DNA of 64,000 bases, taken from NCBI GenBank assembly GCA_022264855.1, contig JABYQU010000051.1, positions 1 to 64,000 on the forward strand, given 5' to 3'. Shown here in pieces: positions 10,290 to 20,387 of the stretch (position 1 is the first letter of the stretch; each line of letters opens with the position of its first letter). Below the pieces are notes generated by a model, which ran no database searches, had not been told where the DNA came from, and worked only from the letters and a program-made list of their open reading frames with translations. The translations under genes and the position numbers were made by a program. This DNA is from Lenzites betulinus. Taxonomy: Eukaryota; Basidiomycota; Agaricomycetes; Polyporales; Polyporaceae.

Positions 10290-12847
10290 ATGTCCGATGG
10301 GGGTACTCAATCCACCTCCAGCGAAGCGTTCGGCGGTGCTCCATCTACGACTCCTGTGGGGGCTGCGGACTCAACAGTACAACCTCATTCACAATCTACG
10401 CCCGCAGGCACACGCTCCGTAGCAGCGAGTACTGGACTCGGAAGCACTACGCCGGGAGTCGAGCAGACGAACCTGGTAAGTACTAGTCTCCATTACTCCA
10501 CGTATACGACATCTGCTCACCTGGCTAGACGTCAAAGGCACTGTCGCAGTCGTTGCCTCAGACGATGCATGGCGCGTACTTGTATGCTCCGGGAATGCAG
10601 TCATCGGGGGCGTCGGCGCAGACCAACGCGACGGTAACGAACAGCGGGATGGATCTCCTGAGCGGCCTGTGGTTGCCTTCCAACTTCGACGGCCTGGGGA
10701 CGCCACACAGAGGAGGGAATGGGTGGCCGACTGGATATACACCGGATGGTGAGCATTGTTTTTGTGCTGTCCAGATGTCCTTACTCACTTTGGAACCTAG
10801 GACGTTATGGAAATCTTGGAACGGGGCCCATGATGATGCCCGGCACACCATTCAACCCATACACACCTGTACGGCCTGCAAGTGGGCATACAAACTTGTC
10901 GGAATTGACCGTTGGGCTTCGTTCGCAGACGGATCCCTTCGCGGCGAACCTGGGGGTCATGGGCCAGATGCGTGGGATGTGTGAGTGTTCAGTGTCAAGT
11001 TAAGGAGCTCAAAGTAACTCACATTCCTCCCGCAATGCTTACAGTTACGTTCCCTCCTGGAGATACATCGTTCGAGCCTGGTATAGGAGCCACGAGCGTA
11101 TGCGACACAACCACAACGGCGGTTACAGGAGAAGCTGTGTCCAACCCTGCTGAGTGAGTACTTCACAACACTTGGATTGGGTGGGCGCGGACTCACAGTT
11201 ACCAGCCGTGCTGCCCCGGAGCGTCAAGACAATACAGCTCTGACAGGACCGTCTGGACCGTCACAACAGTCCCTGCCAGAGGACGAGACTGGTGCAGAAC
11301 CCATGAACGCGGACGCCGGCTCGGACAACAGCGTTGATAGCAGCGTCGAGGATCGCATTAAAGTGGCGGTCCAGGCCGAGGTTGGCAGAGTGTTTGCGGG
11401 GCCTGCGAAGCGGGCGGGAGGGCCAACTCCACCTGTAATGCGAGTGAGTGCGTTGTCGGACTCTCTGCTCCCACCACACTCACCTGGCACGTAATGCGCC
11501 AGCACGCGGTGCACGATGCGATGCGTACACTAATGGGGGTCCGTGAGAAGTACGCCGCCGCGCCAGGCTGTAAGAAATCTTACGTGCTTCCGGATCCACT
11601 GGATGTTGGTGATGACGTTCGTCATGCTGGGGACGGTGCACGCCTGTTCAATCCAGACTGGTATGGGAACGTCCTAACTCCAGTGAACTGCGATTATGTG
11701 GATACGACGGTGGGCTTGGTTCAGCAAAACGCCGGTGAGTGAGATCAGCGCATGGTCACTATTGACTTCGCCACTAACCCAGAGGTCGACCTCGATAGAG
11801 GCATATCACTTGCCGCCAGCGCTCGCCGAAAACGACACGATGATCCGTGATATTGCAGTGGGATTCTTCAAGAACCTGAAGCGGAAGTACTTGTCAATAA
11901 ACGACCCGGAGGCCATGGAGAAAGAGGCGAAGAGGTCCACGACGACCATCTCCCACCTGCGCAAACATCGCGTGAGTTGACCGTCTCGACAGAGCATGTC
12001 GCGAATACATGCTTACCATCGTTCGCTTTAGAAAACCGACAAGCTGCGCATGGGGTTTGAGCCATTTATTTTGCTCTTTGGCCGAGATCGCACCCTGGGC
12101 ATTGAGGCAGTGGTCTGCTCGCCCTGTCAGTCGGAGGAAGAGTCCACGCCTAAACGGACAACACCGAGTGCAGATCGGGAGCGCTGCAGAAAAAAAGCCG
12201 GCGTCAGCGACACCGCGTATCAGGTCCTCAAGCTGCTCTGGAGAGCTCCTAAGGTGCGGCGTCAGCATCTTAGTTGGAGGAGTAGACTGACCTGGTACCA
12301 GCTTTCTCGGACACATATCGTGCTCGCGGTATTGATGCGTTATGCTCGAGAACACGAGGACTTCGCGGAACTGAAGATCGCCGTCGAGGCTCTTACGAAG
12401 AAAGCTGCGAAGGCTGATCCGAACAGCGCAGAAGCAGCAGAGTGGTTGGAAGAGGCGAAGCTGCTGCGCAAGCAGTACCTGGCGCGAGTCGAAATCGTGG
12501 TGAAAGGTTGGTCGAGCATCTACGACAACTCTGCATTGCGCTATCAGCGGTTTGTCGGCCCGTCACGGAACTGGATCAAATTACCTCAGGCGAACCTCAG
12601 GACTAAGGTGATCTACAAGGAATGTGTCAGTCCAGCGTGGGTCGAGAAAGATGTCAAGCACGCACGCATCTTCGCCAAATTGCCGGCCTGCCCAGCTGAG
12701 TTCACGATATTTGACTTGGAGCTCCCCGACTCGCTGATTCCATCGGACGACTTGGCGCTTTTGACTGCCATGGAGACCGGCGCTGAGAACGATGGCGGCG
12801 AGGATGCTGATGACGAGGACTCGGATGAGGACGAAGCTGACGAATAG
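10290..12847 (+). CDS. CACTA-borne spliced gene, unknown function, acidic C-terminus
   Basis: I do not recognise this protein. The start ATG at 10290 opens a Ser/Thr/Gly-rich N-terminus (MSDGGTQSTSSEAFGG). Clear GT-AG introns follow, for example after TTPGVEQTNL (about 10482-10540), after GYTPDG (10749) and after LRKHR (about 11971). The middle is Met/Pro/Gly-rich (MMMPGTPFNPYTPVRPA). A more structured C-terminal half begins near 11500 (HAVHDAMRTLMGV, LFNPDWYGNVLTP) and includes an Ala/Lys-rich helical stretch (AVEALTKKAAKAD). It ends in an Asp/Glu tail before the stop at 12847. The protein is roughly 690 residues. It is convergent with the transposase, 241 bp apart, and lies inside the transposon, so it is probably an element protein, perhaps a terminus-binding partner like plant TnpA (speculative). 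Confidence 0.7.
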
Positions 12848-13088
12848 ATGGTTCTCCTCGAAGAAGGGGGGCACACGTGCATCGGAGATAGGTTGTCGAG
12901 CCGGGGTGTCATCTACGAGGCACCTACGAAGTCGGGCGTAGTTTTCAAACGAATGTTCACAACATATATAACTCACATCGAATTATTGCATGGCGACCAT
13001 TCTGTACTTCGAGCGTACTTCAAGCATAGCACATGAATAGTATAGTAATATCGTCATGAAGGTATGATAGGCTGGATGCAGACATCGG

Positions 13089-16000
13089 TCAGCAGAGGGA
13101 CAAACATTCATATATACATCGAGTACTTACCGCACGCATCAGGGGCATGGTGAGCCAGTGGTCAGCGCCTTCTAGTGTGACCACATGGCATGCCACTGGC
13201 GCGAGGATGTCTCCTAGAGCCACAAGAACAGCAGGCCCAGGCTCGGAACCGTCAATCACATAGGCATTGGCCTCCCAGACCTGTAGTGAAAACGCCTCTT
13301 GACTGAGGGCTAAATCAGTACAGCACCGTACAGGGTAACACTAGATTGTACTGACCATGCCGCCCACGGCGTCCCCGATAATGACACAGTTACGGGCCGA
13401 AACCAACGGACATGGGCAAACATCTCTCGAACACCCGAAGTCGCGTCCTCATACACGACGATGTGCTGAATTTGACCAATCCAGGACGCCCCGGCCCCGG
13501 ATACTCTGCACAGTGCGACGGAGTTGACGCCACTTGTAGCACGGCTGGCAGCATAGTAGCGGTGGCCCCTGATGACAACGTAGTCGAAAACTGTTGCGAG
13601 GTTGGCGACTCGGATGCTGTTTGGGTTTGTGGTGAGAGCTACATCGGAATGATACGCCTGCATGGGTGATCGTGTGTTCATCCATGCAACGAATGTGAAG
13701 TAAACATCTGTCGGAAGCCTCTCAAGGCAAGAACGAGGGCTAAGCGACAACGCGATACTGTCTACGAAATTGTCCACCGTCAACATATGCGCAAACATCG
13801 TACGTAGTTTGACTCACCATCTACGAAGTGCTCGTCCAAGTCCTTCGTAAGTTGTTGCAGCGTACCCCGGTTGTCCGATGTCGCTTGCATCATGAGCTCA
13901 CACGTCGCTTTGATGCTTGTAGTGGCAGGTGTTGACCAACCGTGTGTGAGCTGATGAGATGAATGTCAGTATAGAGCAGCAGCTTGTTATTAAAATGGGA
14001 CGTCACCGTTTGATGGAGGCGCGCTGTGCGGTGAAATTCTCGAAAGAATGTCATTTCGATTTCGCCACCCTCGTGGTTGTTAGTCCGGTAGCTCTTCAAG
14101 ACCTTATTCAAGCGTTCGAAAAGGAATGTCCAAAATTCACGCAAGGGCCCGTAGTCGAGCACAAACTCTCCCGTATGGGTAGCGTAGTGGTGATTCGGTC
14201 GTATGACCTCCGGGCCGTATAACTTGATATTAGTGTAAACCGTTAGCACACAGCAATAGGACATACTGGGATGTAACGTACATCCATTAGCTCAACGCAG
14301 TACTCGCGAATGAGACGGTCTGCAATCGCGAGCTCGTCCTGGTGGATGCTGTCAGCTAAATAGTGTTTGAGAGCCGTGCACAGTTTGAGGAACGTTGATA
14401 AGTCCTGCGGATGAAGCTGTGAGGCACAATGACTATCGTCCTCGTTGTCGTCGTCCTCCACCCAATCGACATCATCGTCGTCGACGACGGCACCAGAATC
14501 ATCCACATCGAGGCTGAGATCCTGAACAGTACTTATGAGCTAAACAGGTTGCATCATCATCGAGATGGACGCGAACACACCTTTCCTTTCTCCGAAGGCT
14601 TACGCGCGCGTGTAGAGCGGCGCACGGCGTTGTCGTTCTCATCCTGAACCTACATCAGCGTTCAAATCATTTGCTACACCGAAGTTCACATACCGTGGCG
14701 GATTGGCGCATTTGGGTAGATCCCGCTGAGCGCGCCTTTCCTTTCGCTGCGCGTTTTCGTTTGGCTTGTTGCTGAACCTTCCGTTTTTCGCCAGCCATCC
14801 TCAAGGCGACACGCCTCTTCGCGAGGAAATCAGGATCGTCAGGCATCTCGACGCCGTCCCATAGCTGCGGAAGCTGTACACCACAGGTAAGTCTCGTTGC
14901 AATTATATCAACCCGAGTGCGACGCACCACCATAGGTCCAACGACCGTGGCCAGATTCAGCCACTGGTCAGCTGTCAGCGAACCCCCGGCCGGTTCGCCA
15001 ATCATGCGAGGGAGCCGTCCGAGCTTCGACGGGAGGTCCATCTATGACACACGTTAGTCAGCGATTATCCTGAAGGCCGACCGAGAAACTCTTGCGCTTA
15101 CCTTGTTGAGTAACTCATGCAAGAAACGAATCTCCTTAGTCTTGCGAAAGATCTTCAGCTGGATCCAAATGTGATAGAAGTGAGTCTTGACGACGCCTGC
15201 AGCATCGTTGTCAGCACAGAACAGTCATGCAGGAAGAAAGATACACATACCAAGGAATAAGTTGTGCATGGGGTCGACCACAACCATGCGGCAGACATCG
15301 AAGTAGGGCAGCCGAGCGAATTCAGACCAGCGCGTAGCAAAAGCTCTTGCGTAGTCTTCGCGAGCTTTCTTTGTCGTGCAATCTTGATACTCACGCATCA
15401 TGCGACGGTGATGGGTGTCTGTTCGACGAGTGAAACCTAAGTGCCATACACAGTGTGGTCAGTAGAGATCCTCACGACGACTGCAGCAATAAATTACATA
15501 CCCCCCTTGGTGAATGCCGCTAGTGTCGTCTTGAGGCCTTGGGTAATCCAGTCTCGCGTGCAGAAGAAAGTGTGGGCATGCGAGCCGAAACCACCAAGCT
15601 TGTGCGCTGCGGGCTTGTCACAAAAGACACCGACCAGGATGACTCGCACCCGGCGCCCGCGAGGGTGTTTGTGCGTAGGTAAGAGAACTCCCACATGCCA
15701 GAGGCGTATCAATTCGTTCACGAGCACGCGCAGATACCGCTGCGTCTGATCCGGGTCAGATTCCTTAGGTCCAGGAATAATCATACTCAAGAGTAGATTA
15801 CTTGCACGGTACCTGAAATGACGCATCAGCTACTATGTGGCAACGCATGGGGCAGTTAGTCCTACCTGAGGTATGGCGGGAGATTGACGACGTTGAATGA
15901 CATGGGACCAGACGTATATGATGGCGCAATCAAGCTGCGCAAGTACGAGAACCTGTAGACATCATGTTAGTCAACAGGGGAATCCCCATACTAGCACGCC

Positions 16001-17603
16001 CGCGGGACATACCAGTCGACACCCAGAGCGAGACCAATACGTAGCTCCCCTTCATCATCCACTGGGCCATGTCGCTCAAAAAAAGGATGGCCATCCGGGC
16101 CAAGCAAGGCCTTACTGATTGCGCCGTCGAAGAAGTCCGAGAGCCATCCGTGAATGCGGGTGCGACGCCGCCAAGAATTCATCGCCTCGGCCATCCCGGG
16201 CTGTACTAACATGTCGGCAAGCTGTTCGGTAAGGCTCTTGGCTGGGGTCTGTAGACGGGCCTTCACGCGTCGCCGCTCAGCACGATTACCTCCCCGACCG
16301 GGGTTAGAGTTATCGAACTTGAACAAGGGAGTGCCACATCTTGAACACACGGTGTCGATATCGGCCTTGATGCTGTCCGGATGAGGCTCGAGGCATGCGG
16401 GGCATGTGGGGAAGCACCTCAACGAAGGCTCCAAACCGAGGGCCGCCAGGGAGCCGGTTAGCGATGTCCTGAGGTGGGCGGCGACATGACCTTGTCCAGC
16501 TTCTGCCAGAATAAAACCAATAACGGTTAGCGCGACATCGCAGAAGCGGTAAGGGAGGTGGGCCACAAGATGGAGCCAAGTGACAAGTAGCATAGCGAGT
16601 ACGGCCGAGGGATGACCAAAGGATAACAAAGTCCATCGGACGGCGCTCGCAGAACAGGCAACGGCATAGAAGGGGTCCTCGTCGTCCACGCAGGCCATGG
16701 CGTCGGCATCGAGCGCAATCGGAGGCACTTGATACGGGTCCCCGTCCGCTGGGGATGCATTTGTACGGCCAGCGAGGAGTGGTGCGGTGTCGTCTAGATG
16801 ATGTACGCCACATTGTTCCTCGACCACACACGACGGCAGCTCAGGATTGACTTCCGACGCAGAAGCCTCCAGGTCTCCGTCGTGATCTTCCCAATCGTCG
16901 TCCGCAACAGCCTCCTCGTCGTCGTCTATGTATGGTGTCATCAATATGTATCGTCAGAACACGCCCCATGACTCACCTGGAAGCGTGCGATGACCGCCAT
17001 CGCAGATATCTCTGGCCACGGACGTTACTGCGGACAAGCGGGGGGATAACTGGTTGTCGGAGGGGACAGCGAGCGGCGCGACGGAGAGAATCTGGTGTGC
17101 CAGCGCAGACGGGCATTGTGGTGGTGGGAGGGAGGAGATAGCAAACGCCCACGGCGAGTGCGTGGCCGTTTGCGACTGCGTGGAAGGACCCGGGCTCTCG
17201 GAAGTCTCATCAGCCGCAACTGCGCCTGCGCATACAAGCGAAGAGCTCCCGGCATCAATCTGTTGGAGTTGAAATCAGTGTCAGTACTTCCATATCACAA
17301 CGCCCAAGAACGTGGAGCACATACCTGGCTGTCTGCACACTGTTGAAGTCCCGAAACTCGGGGCTGTGGGATGGTTTCCCTGGTGGTCCTCGGAGCCCGA
17401 AGAGTCTCTGTCAATTTCCGTGAAGCCTCCAAGGATGCGCGCCGGCGATCATGGGCGTAGTGGCCGTTCCGAGTGGTCTGCGACTGGAGGCTACCGTGGC
17501 AGCGCACGCACAAGCATGGCACTTTTAGGTGCCCAGCCTAGTACAAAAATAAGGATCAGCTCTGAATCAATGCTCTATATAGGGTACTCACCTTTGGCGG
17601 CAT
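13089..17603 (-). CDS. Tnp2-family (CACTA) transposase
   Basis: The start is a 12-nt exon MPPK (17592-17603) spliced to AGHLKVPCLCVRCHG at 17537, the Cys/His N-terminal motif typical of basidiomycete Tnp2 proteins. More than ten introns of 45-70 bp follow. Family landmarks in order: an acidic linker; a Cys-rich segment CPACLEPHPDSIKADIDTVC (about 16350-16410); GVDWFSYLRS; FNVVNLPPYLRYR; MIIPGPKE; VFCDKPAAHKLGGFGSHAH; the conserved catalytic-core block DPMHNLFLG with KTHFYHIW (about 15120-15280); GEPAGGSLTADQW; and EFWTFLFERLNKVLKSY with FFREFHRT (about 14000-14150). The C-terminal region (12-14 kb side) resembles that of other Plavaka/Tnp2 proteins. The stop used is TGA at 13089. The total is about 1200 residues. 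No frame break was found, so the enzyme may be functional. It cuts and rejoins the element ends in the nucleus (family knowledge). Confidence 0.88.
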
Positions 17604-17996
17604 TAAATGCGCTGGGAGTACTGAGACAGCACTTGGTGCCGTAGTACGAAGACGTGAGGTAGGCCGTAGTTAGCGCCCGTCGCTCACAGAGGGTGCAGGA
17701 AGAGACAAAGGAGAACCGCAAATGAGCAAGACCTTGGCTCGTATAAAAGATCTTCGTCCCGCATTATTCGAGGTTGGCACTATGTGTTCACGAGATATCA
17801 CCGGAGGTTATTTAGTATATGCACCAGATACAGCCGGCGGGCAGCCTCCATTGACGCCAGCCCCGGCGCAGCCCACTTATTACAGTTCTATTACAACTTC
17901 TCCTTACACAATCGAATGGGCGCGACGTAGATCGGGAGGCGCAAGCACTTCATGACATAGTCACAAGCGGACGGTACATTGACAAACAGTAGCTAC

Positions 17997-18843
17997 TTAT
18001 ATATCAAGTGCGGAGAATGGAACCATCACGACGTCCTGTGCTCCTGCCTCCCCAGCATCCAGCTCCATGTCCACCAGATTGAGTGTGGTCATGGCCACCA
18101 AAAGTTCGTTTGCGCTGCGGCGCGGGCGCGGGCGCGGGCGCGGGCGACTTGGATCGTGTAAACGCGGGCGCAATTCGCACGTAGCCTTAGGAGCCGAAGA
18201 GAGGTCAGCAATAGATATCTTAAACAGCCGAATTCTCATACTACGCACCTTAATCGCAGCCACATGACGGAGGATCTTTGTCCATTCGTTGACGAGTGGC
18301 AGGCCATGAGCGGGGTTCGTGAGAACCTTGTAAACCCAGTTGATGATCCACTGGTAGCTCCGGATGCGGCTCCCAGCTTTGTGTGGACGAGCATAGAGAG
18401 TCTTCAGCCACGTAGGCGCAGACCGTTGGCCTTCGTCGCCATAGAATTCGCCAAGGACGATTTTGAGGCTCGACATGAACATCTCCGGCTGCAGTGTGAG
18501 ATGTAACTTGTAGGTCGACGGATCCTGGAAGCAGCCTTCGACTGCGCCCTGTAGTTGATGTCAGCTCGTTGTCGAACTTAATAAACTCCGGAATTGATGT
18601 CACCCTTATTTCCTCGACGTGCACGCGCACGACCACATTGTGTTGGGCGGTGCCTGACTTGAGCGCCTCGAGCTCGAGGAGGTCTCCTTGGAGTAGTGCA
18701 GCGATGAATAATTCCGCGGGCGTCGTGGGCTCACGGGGCGGCGGAGACGGGGCTAGGAGGTCTCGAGGGCGGAGCACGGGGTCGGCGCGGCCGAATGCGG
18801 ACCGCAACTTGTACGCGAGGTAGGGCTTGGGAGTCGAAGACAT
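17997..18843 (-). CDS. Small CACTA-borne spliced gene, unknown function
   Basis: I do not recognise it. ATG at 18843 begins MSSTPKPYLAYKLRSAFGRA. The reading frame joins through an intron (EEIR to GAVEGCFQDPSTYKLHL, about 18536-18604) to a well-formed domain rich in Trp and basic residues (SLKIVLGEFYGDEG, SYQWIINWVYKVL, LVNEWTKILRHVAAIK). A second intron near 18190-18250 leads to an Arg-Pro repeat RPRPRPRPRR, encoded by a GC-rich hexamer run at about 18117-18150, and a short acidic/hydrophobic tail. About 230 residues. It lies upstream of the transposase in the same orientation, 394 bp from its ATG, within the element ends. A DNA-binding accessory role is plausible but unproven. Confidence 0.65.
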
Positions 18844-19216
18844 GGGGAGGTAGACAGCTGCTGGTGCTCAGGCCAGCCTTGGTGAACAGCGTATTTATTG
18901 ACATCTGCGAGGAAGGACGCCTTGTGAGTAGCGAATAGCCACACGTACCTTTGCGAGGTAGTCTCTGGTATTATGTGGGATATCGGCAGGTGTCACGGAG
19001 GATACATTGCGCGCTTCCGCGGATAATAGGCGCAGGCGCGCAAACGTCAGATAGTCCACTTACTATCTGGGGTCTTTACTAGATAATAAAGATCATATCC
19101 CCCTGCTGATATCCAACATCTCGCCGCCACCCTCATTGCACTATCTCACATATCATCGAGGCTATTGGCACATATCTGACATAGCCGCGGTGATATCACT
19201 GCGTGGAATCTTGTGC

Positions 19217-19227
19217 TTCACGCAGTG
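19217..19227 (-). repeat. CACTA right terminal inverted repeat
   Basis: TTCACGCAGTG, followed by CTT. The right end also contains a second, oppositely oriented CACTGCGTG at 19197-19205, so the last 31 bp can fold into a 9-bp stem with a 13-nt loop. Confidence 0.85.
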
Positions 19228-20387
19228 CTTCTTTCTCTTTGCAACGCTTACGGACAACCGGCAATAAGCCACCCCAACTGCCAACAAAGCGGACGCATTC
19301 TCCTGATATCGTACCCAGTTAGGATATGGATGAAGTACGCCCGTAAGATGCTGAGGATATAAAGAGTCAGGCCATGTCGAAGGCAAGTTGAAGGGAGTTC
19401 AAAAGGCAATATCAACAAAGACGTTTACCAGTTAGCGCCCGTCTATAAGCTACTTACTACCGAGAACTTTGCATTATTATTTTGGTCAGATTCATCGACG
19501 AAAGTACTTACTCGATCAGTTCTTCTACTTACACAGATAGCTACTAGTACTTGATACAGGCGACCTTGTCGGTCAGACCGACAAGGCCGAAGAGTCTTAA
19601 GCTTCTTCCTACCACCAAGTCCTCTGCTTATATCCGGCGACAGGGCAAATAGTGCACCGCCGCCAGTACTGAGGTAGAAACATCCTTGTCATCGTTCCGT
19701 ATAACAGCCACAACTAACAGTAGGAAATCAACATATGCATAGGCTCAGATGACATGCCAGTGCGGATGTGCCTGATATTTATATGAACATTGGCAGATCC
19801 CAGGTGAAGACCCGGGAAACGGGTCAGCCTTCAGGTTACGGGTAAGGCCCGTTCACTAGGTGTCAAAATGGGCGACGAAGAGTACTCTCACCGGCTCCGA
19901 GAGCGTCCTTCGGTATCTATAGGCTGACCACAGCAGGAGTTCTGACTCGACCGTTCCTAGGAATTCAAGTAACGTTGTCAAACAATGTCACGTAAGTGTC
20001 AGCCATCCCTGCAAAATTGTCGTCTACTCAAACTCATGTAAAGAGAAGGGAGGGGAATGTGTCATGCTAAAGCCTCATTATCTTATAGGGCTGTTGCGCT
20101 CTCGCCCTGTGGCGAGGACACTATCTCAGGCTACTTCAATGGGGCAGGTATAACAAGGATAATACAGGCTTATGGTATACCTCACGAGCCTTCCCGAAGC
20201 TGTCAAGATGTCCCTTACTGATGTATGCGGACCGCGGTCAAAGAAGCTTGGCTTCCGAAACCACCGCCCCCCCGACTAGAGCTCAGGGTCCTGGGTACTG
20301 TTTCTCTCCTATATATTTGTGCTGGTCATATCATGGGGCCTGGGAAACGTCCGGCTTTCTCCCCGTATCTCCAGTTTCCCTCCGACC
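19228..20387. other. Spacer right of the CACTA element
   Basis: No gene seen. The stretch is AT-richer than its surroundings and holds the perfect palindrome at 19564-19586 and a weak inverted repeat around 19808-19824 (GACCCG/CGGGTC). The last 200 bp would be the promoter of the AAA+ ATPase gene. Confidence 0.6.
19564..19586. repeat. 23-bp perfect palindrome
   Basis: CCTTGTCGGTC and GACCGACAAGG are exact reverse complements around a single central A. It could be a dimeric protein-binding site. No associated gene is evident. Confidence 0.85.

Larger units (their letters stand above)
9345..19227. mobile_element. Complete CACTA/EnSpm-type DNA transposon, 9.88 kb
   Basis: The left end starts CACTGCGTGAA and the right end finishes with its exact reverse complement TTCACGCAGTG. 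Both ends are flanked by the trinucleotide CTT (9342-9344 and 19228-19230), matching the 3-bp target duplication and CACTA/CACTG termini known for this superfamily. Subterminal motifs are shared by both ends: CCGCGG (9371, 19185), the palindrome TGATATCA (9387, 19191) and a 14-bp direct repeat. Inside lie a Tnp2-family transposase on the minus strand and two other spliced genes. Transposase and termini look intact, so the copy may be autonomous (inference). Confidence 0.88.
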
